A DNA stretch of 57,150 bases, taken from NCBI RefSeq assembly GCF_900101465.1, contig NZ_FMZM01000017.1, positions 1 through 57,150 on the forward strand. The letters are read 5' to 3'. The DNA comes from Nocardioides lianchengensis. GTDB lineage: Bacteria; Actinomycetota; Actinomycetes; Propionibacteriales; Nocardioidaceae. The notes under the pieces are model-generated. The model made no database searches. It was not told where the DNA came from and worked only from the letters and a program-made list of their open reading frames with translations. This document shows positions 35,525 to 43,510 of the stretch, piece by piece; the stretch's first letter is position 1, and each line of letters begins with the position of its first letter. The position numbers were made by a program, and so were the translations under genes.

Positions 35525-36311
35525 GACGGTGGTCCTCCTGCTCGGCGGGCAGCACGGCGCCCGCGCTGAGGTCGACGACGATGTCGTGGGTGTCGAGGTA
35601 CTCACCGGTCGGGAGCGCCACCAGCAGCTGTACGCAGCGGTGTCGTCCGCAGACGTCGGTGACGGGGGCGGCGAGCGCCTCCGCGGCGGGTCGCCAGACC
35701 CCGGCGACGGCCGAGACCTGGTCGGCGGTGAGAAGTGGGGCGTTGTTCAGCTCCCGGTATTCGACGACGAACGTCGGGGCGGGCTCTGCCGTGATGGCGA
35801 GTTCCAGGGCGATGGCGGTCTCGGCCTCGGTGGGCGGCAGCTGGAGGCCGGAGGCGTGCTGATCGCTCACGACCTCTCCAGCGCCGAGGTCGAGGAGCAG
35901 CTGGTGGAGCTCGTCGGTGGCGTAGTCGTAGGCGGTGACGACGACCAGCCGCGCGGCGGTGCGATCGGCGAGCGCCGGCAGATCCGCGGAGATCAGCTCG
36001 CCGCCGGGCTCTCGACGGACGTCGCGAGCGGTGTCGGGCAGGGCCTCGCGTGCGAGACGGAAGGCGTAGCCGCGCTCGGCACTGCTCAACGGCTCGTGAG
36101 GGCCACGGAGCGGGGGCGCGGCCTCGGGCAGCGACCCATCGCCGACTGTCCGGAAGGGAGCTCCTTCCTCGGTTCCGGGCATCGGGTCGGCAGCGACGAG
36201 CTCGCCGGGGGCCGCCCAGGTGGGCAGCAGCACGGCGCAGAGCACGCCGGCCGCAGCCACGGCGACGGCGCCCAGCGCGGCGCCGCGCTGGCGAGGTGTG
36301 GAGGTGGTCAT
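35514..36311 (-). CDS. Secreted/anchored protein resembling copper amine oxidase N-domains
   Basis: This predicts 265 aa. A membrane anchor or signal peptide covers residues about 11-34. The rest resembles the N2-N3 domains of copper amine oxidases: HEPLSSAERGYAFRLAREALPD, TAARLVVVTAYDYATDELHQLLLDLGAGEVV, and QLPPTEAETAIALELAITAEP. It overlaps the catalytic-domain gene by 11 bases, so the pair may form a two-subunit oxidase. AGGAG lies five bases before the ATG. The domain assignment is from pattern and context and is moderately sure. Confidence 0.65.
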   Translation of the reverse strand: MTTSTPRQRGAALGAVAVAAAGVLCAVLLPTWAAPGELVAADPMPGTEEGAPFRTVGDGSLPEAAPPLRGPHEPLSSAERGYAFRLAREALPDTARDVRREPGGELISADLPALADRTAARLVVVTAYDYATDELHQLLLDLGAGEVVSDQHASGLQLPPTEAETAIALELAITAEPAPTFVVEYRELNNAPLLTADQVSAVAGVWRPAAEALAAPVTDVCGRHRCVQLLVALPTGEYLDTHDIVVDLSAGAVLPAEQEDHRHED

Positions 36312-36358
36312 GACTTCTCCTGTTCGCGGTGGCCGGACGACGCTCCGGCAACGAGGTC

Positions 36359-36394
36359 GGGGCCGGGGCGCACCCCGAGGTGAGCCCCGGCCCC
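36359..36394. terminator. Hairpin between RCC1-like and amine oxidase genes
   Basis: A perfect 11-bp GC stem (36359-36369 with 36384-36394) with a 14-base loop just downstream of the RCC1-like stop. It may attenuate read-through into the oxidase genes. No T-tract. Confidence 0.45.
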
Positions 36395-36412
36395 GGCCGG
36401 TCGGGTGGTCGC

Positions 36413-38218
36413 TCAGACCTTGAGCTTCACCTTGGTGCGGGCGGCGGCGACGTTGGCGTTGCCGGCGTACTTGACGGTGGCGGTGTGCTTGCCGCGCTTG
36501 ACCGTCTTGAAGGTGGCTGTGGCCTTGCCCTTCGCGTTCACCCTCACGGTGAGCTTCTTCTCGCCCTTGAGCGCGATGGTGACCTTGCCGGCCGGGGAGA
36601 CGCCTCGGGGGGCCTTGACCGTGATGGTGACCGACACCCTCTTGGCGGTCTTCTTGGTCTTGCCGGTGGCCTTGGCCTTCCCCGAGACCTTGGCAACGGC
36701 CTTGGCGACGCTGATGGTGACCGGGGTCGCGGTGGAAGGCTCCGTGGTGGAGTCGCCGCCGTAGGAGGCAGTGATCCGGTGGCTGCCGGCGGCCAGCGTG
36801 GTGGGCAGGGTCCACGTGGCCTTGCCGCCGGCGAGCGGCTTGGACACGGTGGTGGCACCCAGCGTGAAGGCGACCGAGCCGGTCGGGGTGCCGGTCGAGC
36901 CGACCGTCGCCGTGACGGTGCGAGCCGTCCCGACGGCGCCCTTGGCCGGGCTGACGCTGAGCGTCGTCGTCGAGGCGACGACCGCCGGGGTCACCGCTCC
37001 GGTCGGCACCGAGGAGGAGATCACCGTGTCGTCGCCGCGGGTGGCGGTGCTGCGGTAGCTGATCGCCTTGCCCAGCTGAGCGGCGGTCAGGGGCAGCGTG
37101 GTGCCGGTCTGACCCTCGATCGGCGCGTCGCCGGCGTACCACTGGCCGGTGGCGGGAGCATCGGGCGTCAGCGAGAAGGTGGCCGGCGTGGCGGTCAGCG
37201 TCTCGCCGACGGTGGGCTCGCCGGCGACCGTGGGCTTGGTCAGGTCACGGAAGGTGATCGCGATGGCCGCGACGTGGAAGTTGCCCACGACGACCGCCGA
37301 CGCGGGTCGGTCCTCGAGCGTGCTCGGGACGGTGGCCATCGGTGCGGCGGAACCCCACCCGTGCACCTGGCCGTCGGCGGTCACGGCTGCGGCGTTGCCC
37401 GACCAGAGGCCGAGGCTGATGACCTTCTGGGCCGCTGTGGTGCCGTCGAAGGCCGGCTCGCCGGACGGGACGCTCGAACCCCAGATCTCGATGGTGCCGT
37501 CCTCGAAGACGACGCCGCTTCGGCTCGGTCCGGTGGCGATCCTCACGACCTTCTTGCCGCCGAAGTCGGGGACGGCGTCCACCGCAGGGCCCGGGTTGCC
37601 CCAGGTCGCGATGGTGCCGTCGGCGCGCAGGGCGATGATGTGGGAGAGGCTCGCCGACACGTCCACCAGACCGCTCAGGCCCTCGGGCGGGGTGATCGCG
37701 GGGGTGGTGCCCCAGACCGCGAGCGTGCCGTCGGTCCGCACGGCGAAGCCGGTGCCGAGACCTCCCTGCACCGCGACGGCCTTGGCCCGCAGGTCGGTCG
37801 GCACCTGGCTCACGGGAGCCGGGTCGATCCCGACCGGGGCGCCCCAGCCGGTGATCCGGCCGTCCTGGTGGAGGACGGCGCCGTTGTTGGACGAGATCGA
37901 GATCGCGACGGCACCGGTGATCCCAGACGGGACCTCTTCGGCCTCGGCGGCGCCGGCGGCGCCCCACACCCGGACGTGGCCGTCGAGCGTGACCGCGCCC
38001 GTGGCCCGGTTGGAGGCAGCGATCGAGAGGACCGGCTGCGTGAGGTCCGAGGGAACCGCGAGCGCGGGTCCGCCGTTGGGGTTCTCAGGGTCCCCCCAGG
38101 CGATCACGGTCCCGGCTCCGGCCGGGTCCGGGACGGGTACGGCGAGCGCCGGGACGCTCGCGATTCCGAGAGCAAGGGCGCTGGACACCGTGGTGGCCAG
38201 AAGTGTGCGCAATCGCAT
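36413..38218 (-). CDS. Secreted RCC1-like beta-propeller protein with Ig-like domains (copy 1)
   Basis: This predicts 601 aa with a signal peptide (ALAVPALA-like cleavage near residue 26). Seven blade ends of the form DGxVxxWG can be counted (for example DGHVRVWG, DGRITGWG, DGTLAVWG, DGTIATWG, DGTIEIWG, DGQVHGWG), which fits a complete RCC1-type seven-bladed propeller at residues about 35-320. An Ig-like domain (about 325-410), a Big_3-like domain (about 415-505) and a Lys-rich beta domain (about 520-601) follow. GGGAG precedes the ATG by nine bases. It is a paralogue of the plus-strand gene at 39521. It is probably a surface adhesin or binding protein; no catalytic site seen. Confidence 0.82.
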   Translation of the reverse strand: MRLRTLLATTVSSALALGIASVPALAVPVPDPAGAGTVIAWGDPENPNGGPALAVPSDLTQPVLSIAASNRATGAVTLDGHVRVWGAAGAAEAEEVPSGITGAVAISISSNNGAVLHQDGRITGWGAPVGIDPAPVSQVPTDLRAKAVAVQGGLGTGFAVRTDGTLAVWGTTPAITPPEGLSGLVDVSASLSHIIALRADGTIATWGNPGPAVDAVPDFGGKKVVRIATGPSRSGVVFEDGTIEIWGSSVPSGEPAFDGTTAAQKVISLGLWSGNAAAVTADGQVHGWGSAAPMATVPSTLEDRPASAVVVGNFHVAAIAITFRDLTKPTVAGEPTVGETLTATPATFSLTPDAPATGQWYAGDAPIEGQTGTTLPLTAAQLGKAISYRSTATRGDDTVISSSVPTGAVTPAVVASTTTLSVSPAKGAVGTARTVTATVGSTGTPTGSVAFTLGATTVSKPLAGGKATWTLPTTLAAGSHRITASYGGDSTTEPSTATPVTISVAKAVAKVSGKAKATGKTKKTAKRVSVTITVKAPRGVSPAGKVTIALKGEKKLTVRVNAKGKATATFKTVKRGKHTATVKYAGNANVAAARTKVKLKV

Positions 38219-38335
38219 GGTCAGTTTCTCCCAGATCGATGGAGGCGGTTCCCTCCCAGGTGAGCGCCGATCTTGCTGACCGACGTACGGCTGCGGTGAA
38301 GTTCGGACGAAAATCGCGCAAGACGGGGCTGGAAG

Positions 38336-38353
38336 TTGTGATGGTCCTCACAA
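38336..38353. promoter_or_regulatory. Crp/GlxR-like site 4, perfect palindrome
   Basis: TTGTGATGGTCCTCACAA is a perfect 6-6-6 palindrome and matches all ten consensus bases. It lies 118 bp upstream of the RCC1-like start at 38218. A second perfect palindrome, GACGTGCTCACGTC, follows at 38358-38371. Confidence 0.6.
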
Positions 38354-38385
38354 ACGCGACGTGCTCACGTCACAGCCCGGACGGA

Positions 38386-38425
38386 CCGGTGGCCCGGCAA
38401 CAGCACGCTGTCGCCGGGCCACCGG
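38386..38425 (-). terminator. Terminator of six-Cys secreted protein gene, copy 1
   Basis: A perfect 13-bp stem (38386-38398 with 38413-38425) whose loop contains a further ACAGC/GCTGT pairing. It lies 19 bases past the stop codon on the minus strand. It lacks a long T-tract, as is usual in high-GC actinobacteria. Confidence 0.65.
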
Positions 38426-38443
38426 GTAGTGGTGCGGGATGGG

Positions 38444-39187
38444 TCAGTTGTAGAAGTTGATGCCGCGGCCGGTGGTGCCGGCGGTGACCTTCACGTTGAA
38501 CCGGATGTTGTTCAGCGTGATCGAGCCACCGTTGGTGACCAGGCCCAGGCAGCCGAAGCTCGGGCTGCGGGTGGTGAGGCCGGTGCCCTTCAGGACGATG
38601 TCCTGGTAGGTGACGCCACTCACGGTCTTGATGGCCTCGTCGAAGTTGACGCCCATCGTGCCGAGCACGTGGAAGGTGCAGGCGCCCAGGACGGTCACCC
38701 GGAGGCAGGGCCCGGTGGGGGCCGCGACGTTGGGGATCGAGGCCGACCCGTTCACGTTGCCGATCTTGGCGCCCTTGGGCTCACCGGTGTCGACGTAGTC
38801 GAGGTCGTGCACGTTGTCGTCGACCATGTTCACGTTGATGCGGCACGAAGCGTTGTTGACCAGCGTGATCACGGCATCGTCGCCGAGCGGCGAGTCGCAG
38901 GTGATGCTGAGCGAGCTGAACCGGAACTGCGGCGCGGTGTTCGGTCCGCGGTCGACGTCTCCGGCGACGGTGCCGCCGATACAGCCGGCGGTGAAGCCCG
39001 CGAAGGTGGCGGTGCCGGACTTGAAGATGCCGTTGACGGGCACGGTGCCGGTGGTCCGGACGCCGTTCACGTCGACGCCGGCGATCGAACCGGACACGCC
39101 GGTGGCCTGGGCCATGCCCGAGCTCAGCGTCATCAGTCCGGCCGTCAGGACTGCGGCGCCGAGGGTGAGTACCTTGCGCAGATTCAT
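38444..39187 (-). CDS. Secreted six-cysteine protein of unknown function (copy 1)
   Basis: This predicts 247 aa with a signal peptide (cleavage near AQA, residue 28). The mature part is rich in Gly, Thr, Val and Asn and looks all-beta. Six cysteines (in AGCIGG, ITCDS, ASCRI, GPCLRV, GACTF, FGCLGL) are all kept in the paralogue at 41443, suggesting three disulfides. The last 78 residues are 71/78 identical to the paralogue, whereas the segment around DDNVHDLDYVDTG diverges. AAGGAT precedes the ATG. An inverted repeat TCAGGTG/CACCTGA (39203-39232) lies in the leader. I do not recognise the family. Confidence 0.8.
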   Translation of the reverse strand: MNLRKVLTLGAAVLTAGLMTLSSGMAQATGVSGSIAGVDVNGVRTTGTVPVNGIFKSGTATFAGFTAGCIGGTVAGDVDRGPNTAPQFRFSSLSITCDSPLGDDAVITLVNNASCRINVNMVDDNVHDLDYVDTGEPKGAKIGNVNGSASIPNVAAPTGPCLRVTVLGACTFHVLGTMGVNFDEAIKTVSGVTYQDIVLKGTGLTTRSPSFGCLGLVTNGGSITLNNIRFNVKVTAGTTGRGINFYN

Positions 39188-39385
39188 GGGGGATCCTTGC
39201 CTTCAGGTGGTGGGTGCCTGATTGACACCTGACGGCAGGATGTGATGCCGAACACGCACTCGCCAGCCATCGGGGCTCGGTTCCGCGAGAAGCAACGATT
39301 TTCGGTCGACTTGTGTCCGCAGGGTTGTCGGACGACCTCTCGGTGCGCTATTCGGCGCCCGGAACGATCGATCGCACACGGCCTT

Positions 39386-39403
39386 TAGTCACCTGGGTGA
39401 CAA
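39386..39403. promoter_or_regulatory. Crp/GlxR-like site 5 (weak)
   Basis: TAGTCACCTGGGTGACAA is palindromic with the same 6-6-6 spacing but matches only seven of ten consensus bases. It lies between the divergent six-Cys gene and RCC1-like copy 2. Confidence 0.35.
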
Positions 39404-39466
39404 GTTCTGGATCTCCCTTGGCTCAGTTCGCGCATCCCCGGGCGCGACGTAGCTGCCGGACCTACG

Positions 39467-39484
39467 TTGTGGCCCGGGTCACGT
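39467..39484. promoter_or_regulatory. Crp/GlxR-like site 6 (weak)
   Basis: TTGTGGCCCGGGTCACGT carries TGTGG-N6-TCACG, the same variant as the site at 42267. It lies 37 bases before the start codon at 39521, so a bound regulator could block the promoter. Confidence 0.35.
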
Positions 39485-39520
39485 CACGGGTGTGGCCTTG
39501 ACGAGCTACGGAGGAGAGCG

Positions 39521-41194
39521 ATGCAGACACGGTGGCGCACGGCCGGAATGGTGGCCGGTGTGGCGGGGTTGCTGATGGGTGCGGCGGCGGTGGTGCCGGC
39601 ATCGGCCGAGGTCGAGGAACCGGGCCCGGGGCCACTGTCGGTCGCGGGGAGGTCAGTCCCACTGGCACTGGCAGGGGAGCTGGTGGTGTGGGGAGAAGAC
39701 ACCTATGGGCAGGGGAGCGTCCCTGCGGAGTACGCGAATATCGCGTTCTCCCAAGTGCTCCCTGTAGATGACGCCGTGCTGGCGTTGACCGCGGGCGGTC
39801 GGGTGGTGGGCTGGGGAGGGAATCAGTTCCGGGTCCAGCAGATTCCGACCGTGGTGACTGCGGAGAAGGTGGCGCAGATCGCCTACTCGCCCAGTGGCTA
39901 CGGCGGTGCGGTCACGCGTGACGGCCGAGTGCTGGTCTGGGGACCCAAGCGCGCCCGGCCGACCCCCCTCGACGTCCCAGCGGGGCTCACGGGTGTGACA
40001 CAGCTGGACCTCCGCGAGGAGCTGGCGGTGGCGGTGAAGGGCGACGGAACCGTCGTGGCCTGGGGCGGCCCGGCGAACGGGGTGACAGACGTACCCCCAG
40101 GTCTGCGTGCTTCGCAGATTCTCCAGGACGGTTTCACGGTGACCGCCCTGACCACGGACGGCTCCATTGTCCAGTGGGGGGCTCTGCAGGGGATGCAGGG
40201 TCGCCCGGCGGCGACCTCGGAGCCCGGCAGCGTGAAGGCCATCGCGCGCCGATATGCGGGAGTCCTGGCCTGGCTGGCCGACGACTCGCTGGTCACCTGG
40301 GGCAACCCGGGAAATCAGATGCCGTTGCCGGCCACGGTCGCCGCAGCGGACCCGCTGCTGTTGGGACACAGCAACAGCCCGGGATTCGTGATGGTCGATC
40401 GCGACCGGGTCATCCATCAGTGGGCATCCGGTGCAGACGGCGGCCAGCCTCCTTTCGGTGAGGCGCCCGAGGGTCTGCCCGACGGATTGAGCGGGCGCCC
40501 GATCTCACACCTCACGCTCGGCAACGACTTCTCCCCGACAACCAACCTGATGTCAGGCGGTGCGATCGTCACTCGACTCTTGCCTGCCGACGCGCCCCGG
40601 CTCTCTGGGACGGCGAAGGTCGGCTCGGTGGTCACCGGAGTACCCGGTGTGTTCTCGGCGAGCCCCGAGTCGGTTGCGAGCCAGTGGCTCGTGGGCGGCG
40701 TGCCGGTGTCCGGTGCCGGTGGTCCGCTGACGGTCACGTCCGGCATGGTCGGCAAGACCATCGCCTACCGGTCGACAGCGACCAAGACCGGTGAGCCGTC
40801 GGTGAGCTCGACCTCGGTCTCGGTGGTCGTGCCGAAGGCGACCCCGCCGGCGCCTCAGCAGGTGTCCTCGTCGACCCGGGTGGTCTCGGTGAAGGTGGCG
40901 AAGAGGGCAGCCAAACTCGACGTGAGCGGCAAGGTCGGTGCGTCTCGCTCGCCCGCCGGGCGGGCCGTGGTCACGATCCTGAAGGGCCGGAAGGTCATCG
41001 TGTCCAAGACCGTGACGGTGGCGGCGAGCGGTGCGCTGAAGCTGTCGGTCAAGAAGTTCGGGAAGCTGTCGATCAAGAAGACCCGGTCGAAGTCCAGGAC
41101 CGGCTACCGAGGTGCCTACACCGTCACGATCAAGTACCTGGGCACTCCGCGAGTCAAGGGCAGCGCTGGGGTGAAGAAGTTCAAGGTGAAGTAG
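39521..41194 (+). CDS. Secreted RCC1-like beta-propeller protein (copy 2)
   Basis: This predicts 557 aa with a signal peptide (cleavage near ASA, residue 29). Seven blade ends are visible (GELVVWG, GGRVVGWG, DGRVLVWG, DGTVVAWG, DGSIVQWG, DDSLVTWG and a worn RVIHQWA). One Ig-like domain (PRLSGTAKVGSVVTG...) and a Lys-rich C-terminal beta domain (about 460-557) follow. Compared with copy 1 it lacks the Big_3-like domain and the last blade is worn. GGAGGAGAG lies directly upstream of the ATG. It is divergent from the six-Cys gene copy 1. Confidence 0.82.
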   Translation: MQTRWRTAGMVAGVAGLLMGAAAVVPASAEVEEPGPGPLSVAGRSVPLALAGELVVWGEDTYGQGSVPAEYANIAFSQVLPVDDAVLALTAGGRVVGWGGNQFRVQQIPTVVTAEKVAQIAYSPSGYGGAVTRDGRVLVWGPKRARPTPLDVPAGLTGVTQLDLREELAVAVKGDGTVVAWGGPANGVTDVPPGLRASQILQDGFTVTALTTDGSIVQWGALQGMQGRPAATSEPGSVKAIARRYAGVLAWLADDSLVTWGNPGNQMPLPATVAAADPLLLGHSNSPGFVMVDRDRVIHQWASGADGGQPPFGEAPEGLPDGLSGRPISHLTLGNDFSPTTNLMSGGAIVTRLLPADAPRLSGTAKVGSVVTGVPGVFSASPESVASQWLVGGVPVSGAGGPLTVTSGMVGKTIAYRSTATKTGEPSVSSTSVSVVVPKATPPAPQQVSSSTRVVSVKVAKRAAKLDVSGKVGASRSPAGRAVVTILKGRKVIVSKTVTVAASGALKLSVKKFGKLSIKKTRSKSRTGYRGAYTVTIKYLGTPRVKGSAGVKKFKVK

Positions 41195-41210
41195 CCCGCC
41201 CCTCGGCTCC

Positions 41211-41252
41211 AAGGTGGTGGTCGGCCCATTCCGGGGCCGGCCACCACCTTTT
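41211..41252 (+). terminator. Terminator of RCC1-like copy 2
   Basis: A 17-bp stem (41211-41227 with 41234-41250, one G-U wobble), six-base loop and TTTT (41249-41252). It is the best intrinsic terminator in the window, so the next gene must have its own promoter. Confidence 0.9.
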
Positions 41253-41442
41253 CGCCTTCATCAGGAACCCGCCTTTTGCACGATCGCGCTGGCGCCTGGC
41301 AAGGCATCGGAGAAGGAAGAGCGGAAATCGCTCGACCTTCTCGTGGGGCCCGGCATCCTCTGGCGACCCTCGCCGCGGAGCGGCAGGCTGGCGCCGGGGC
41401 CGTCGCCCGGCGTACCTGCCGCCTCCCGCAAGGAGCAGAACC

Positions 41443-42186
41443 ATGAACCTGCGCACTATCCTCACCCTCGGTGCGGCCGCGATGGTCACCGGATTCCTGG
41501 CGTTGGGCTCTGGCCAGGTCCAGGCCGTGACCCCGCACGGTCCAATCTCGGGCGTCGACGTGAACGACGTCCGAGCCACCGGCACCGTTCCCGTCAACGG
41601 CATCTTCAAGTCCGGCGGCGCGACCTTCGGCGGCTTCACCGTGGGCTGCATTGGCGGCACCGTCGGGGGCGAGGTGGACCGCGGTCCGAACACGGCACCG
41701 CAGCTCCGGTTCGGTTCGCTCAGTGTCGCCTGCGACTCGTGGTGGGGTGATGACGCCGTGATCACGCTGGTCAACGATGCCGCTTGCCGCGTCGTTGTGA
41801 CCATGGCCGACTCGATCGTCCACGACACCAACGCGGTCGACTCCGGCGCCACAGCAGGTGGCGATCCGTCGGATGTGGACGGCTCGGCGTCCATCCCGGT
41901 CGTGGCTGCTCCGACGGGACCCTGCCTGCGCGTCTCGATCCTGGGCGGTTGCTCCTTCCACGTGCTCGGGACGATGGGTGTCGACTTCGACGAGGCCATC
42001 AAGACCGTCAGCGGTGTCACCTACCAGGACATCGTCCTGAAAGGCACCGGCCTGACCACCCGGAGCCCGAGCTTCGGCTGCCTGGGCCTGGTCACCAACG
42101 GCGGCACGATCGTGTTGAACAACATCCGGTTCAACCTGAAGGTCACCGCTGGCACCATCGGCCGCGGCATCAACTTCTACCACTGA
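41443..42186 (+). CDS. Secreted six-cysteine protein of unknown function (copy 2)
   Basis: This predicts 247 aa, the same length as copy 1, with a signal peptide (cleavage near VQA, residue 28). The shared segments are TGTVPVNGIFKSG, VDRGPNTAPQ, GDDAVITLVN and nearly all of the C-terminal 78 residues; the signal peptide and the DSIVHDTNAVDSGATAGG loop differ. All six cysteines are conserved. AAGGAG lies seven bases before the ATG. The 190-base leader after the RCC1 terminator has no Crp-like site. Function unknown. Confidence 0.8.
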   Translation: MNLRTILTLGAAAMVTGFLALGSGQVQAVTPHGPISGVDVNDVRATGTVPVNGIFKSGGATFGGFTVGCIGGTVGGEVDRGPNTAPQLRFGSLSVACDSWWGDDAVITLVNDAACRVVVTMADSIVHDTNAVDSGATAGGDPSDVDGSASIPVVAAPTGPCLRVSILGGCSFHVLGTMGVDFDEAIKTVSGVTYQDIVLKGTGLTTRSPSFGCLGLVTNGGTIVLNNIRFNLKVTAGTIGRGINFYH

Positions 42187-42209
42187 CCACCAGGCGCCGC
42201 CGCCAGCAG

Positions 42210-42227
42210 TTGTCACCGGCATCACAA
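42210..42227. promoter_or_regulatory. Crp/GlxR-like site 7
   Basis: TTGTCACCGGCATCACAA matches nine of ten consensus bases. It lies 73 bases upstream of the ATG at 42300. Confidence 0.5.
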
Positions 42228-42266
42228 CTCGACAGCTCGGTTCGACGTGATCGAGACGAACCGCTT

Positions 42267-42284
42267 GTGTGGCCGTCGTCACGC
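42267..42284. promoter_or_regulatory. Crp/GlxR-like site 8 (weak)
   Basis: GTGTGGCCGTCGTCACGC carries TGTGG-N6-TCACG, as at 39467. It lies 15 bases before the start codon at 42300. Confidence 0.35.
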
Positions 42285-42299
42285 CCCCAGGGTGAGCGC

Positions 42300-43295
42300 A
42301 TGCGAACACGGATCCTGCTCCGCGGAGGTGTGGCGGCAGCGCTGGTGGCCCTGGTGATGTCAGGGGTTCAGTCCTCCCAGGCCGACGAGTGGTATCCGGG
42401 TCTGCCCGACGCGACCTTCGGAGCCTGGACCAATACGTCCCAGGGTGGACTGACCTACGCCACGCGGGCCAAGCAGTGGTTCCGCAGCCCGACGGGGATG
42501 GCCGTCAGCGAGGTGTTCTTCGGGAACCAAGACGGTGAGCCAGGCAGGAACTGGGTCCGGGGACAGGCCTACTTCGTGTCACCGCAGGGGGCTCCCGCCA
42601 CCTACGGGTATCTGGAATCGATGACGGTTCGCTCGGTCGGCTTCGGAATGATGCCGGTGGAGGCGACGATCCAGGTGAGTCAGCGGCGCGAGGACGGCTA
42701 TCCGATTCCCTTTGACATCACGATGCGGAATCGACTTGTTCGATATCCCGGATCGGATCGCCTGGACCGATCCTACGAGGCGGCTGCGATCAACGACAGT
42801 GTCAATGTCCGGGTCCTCGCGGTCCGCATCGACGGGGTGGACCTGGAGCTCGACGGGGACTGTCGGACCCGCGAGCCAGCGCCCGTGAGCCTGCTGAGCC
42901 CGGCCTACGTTATCGAGGACGCGTATCGCACGACGAACACGATCGAAGACTGGTATCGAACCCAGGATCCCGCGACCTACTTTCATCCCAGTTGGGGCGG
43001 ACAGCTGAGCGGCACCATCACGATTCCGCCGTTCACCGGCTGCACGACTTCCGCTGGCGACGACCTGTCCGACCTGCTGACGCTCTCTGCGTCCGGACCC
43101 GACAACCCGATCTCCGCGCGGGCCGGGTGGCCCTGTGTCCTCAGGGTGAACGGTGCCCAATCGCCGATGCCGCCAGGCGTGTCGAGTCCCAAACTGGGCT
43201 CCGCTGCCGGTGGAGAAACGCAGTTCGGTGGGCGGGTGACGGACGGCTGTGTGGGCGTCAAGCCCTTCGCCTATCCCGCTCGCGAGGACGACTGA
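42300..43295 (+). CDS. Secreted protein of unknown function
   Basis: This predicts 331 aa with a signal peptide (cleavage near SQA, residue 28). The mature protein is rich in aromatic residues (WYPGLPDATFGAWTN, DWYRTQDPATYFHPSWGG) and predicted mostly beta, with four cysteines in DGDCRT, FTGCTT, GWPCVL and DGCVGV. No known domain recognised. It follows the six-Cys gene by 113 bases that hold two Crp-like palindromes, and precedes the mce operon by 215 bases, so a role in the envelope or in delivering the Mce substrate is conceivable. Only a weak AGGGTG Shine-Dalgarno is present. Confidence 0.78.
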   Translation: MRTRILLRGGVAAALVALVMSGVQSSQADEWYPGLPDATFGAWTNTSQGGLTYATRAKQWFRSPTGMAVSEVFFGNQDGEPGRNWVRGQAYFVSPQGAPATYGYLESMTVRSVGFGMMPVEATIQVSQRREDGYPIPFDITMRNRLVRYPGSDRLDRSYEAAAINDSVNVRVLAVRIDGVDLELDGDCRTREPAPVSLLSPAYVIEDAYRTTNTIEDWYRTQDPATYFHPSWGGQLSGTITIPPFTGCTTSAGDDLSDLLTLSASGPDNPISARAGWPCVLRVNGAQSPMPPGVSSPKLGSAAGGETQFGGRVTDGCVGVKPFAYPAREDD

Positions 43296-43315
43296 CACTA
43301 ATCGGCAGCGGCATG

Positions 43316-43333
43316 TTGTCACTCACGTCACAA
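43316..43333. promoter_or_regulatory. Crp/GlxR-like site 9 upstream of mce
   Basis: TTGTCACTCACGTCACAA matches nine of ten consensus bases and sits in a longer inverted repeat, GCATGTTGT/ACAACATGC (43311-43319 with 43330-43338). It could also act as a weak terminator of the preceding gene. Confidence 0.5.
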
Positions 43334-43411
43334 CATGCGGCGCTCGTTGTCCTCGATCTTCCCGTTCCTGTCTGACCTGCTTACCAGACGCTGCAGGCTG
43401 TCCTCGATGAA

Positions 43412-43429
43412 CGGTGATCGGCGTCACAC
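43412..43429. promoter_or_regulatory. Crp/GlxR-like site 10 upstream of mce
   Basis: CGGTGATCGGCGTCACAC matches nine of ten consensus bases. It lies 82 bases before the GTG of the first mce-operon gene. Confidence 0.45.
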
Positions 43430-43510
43430 GACACCGCGGGAGACCGCTGCCTGTCCGACATCTCAACTCGGTCCCTCGGGGCCACCCCTACGAACCCAGG
43501 AGGACCTCCC

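Noticed and set aside
38358..38371. GACGTGCTCACGTC palindrome considered as a further Crp-like site
   Set aside because: It is a perfect palindrome but its spacing and half-sites do not fit TGTGA-N6-TCACA. It is noted only as a neighbour of site 4.
41253..41442. Possible riboswitch in the leader of six-Cys copy 2
   Set aside because: Some short GC hairpins exist near 41395-41420, but no known riboswitch motif and no similarity to the leader of copy 1 were found.
29428..43295. Prophage or integrated element next to tRNA-Pro
   Set aside because: The accessory region starts just after a tRNA gene, a common integration site. However, I found no integrase, no direct repeat of the tRNA 3' end within the window, and no phage genes.
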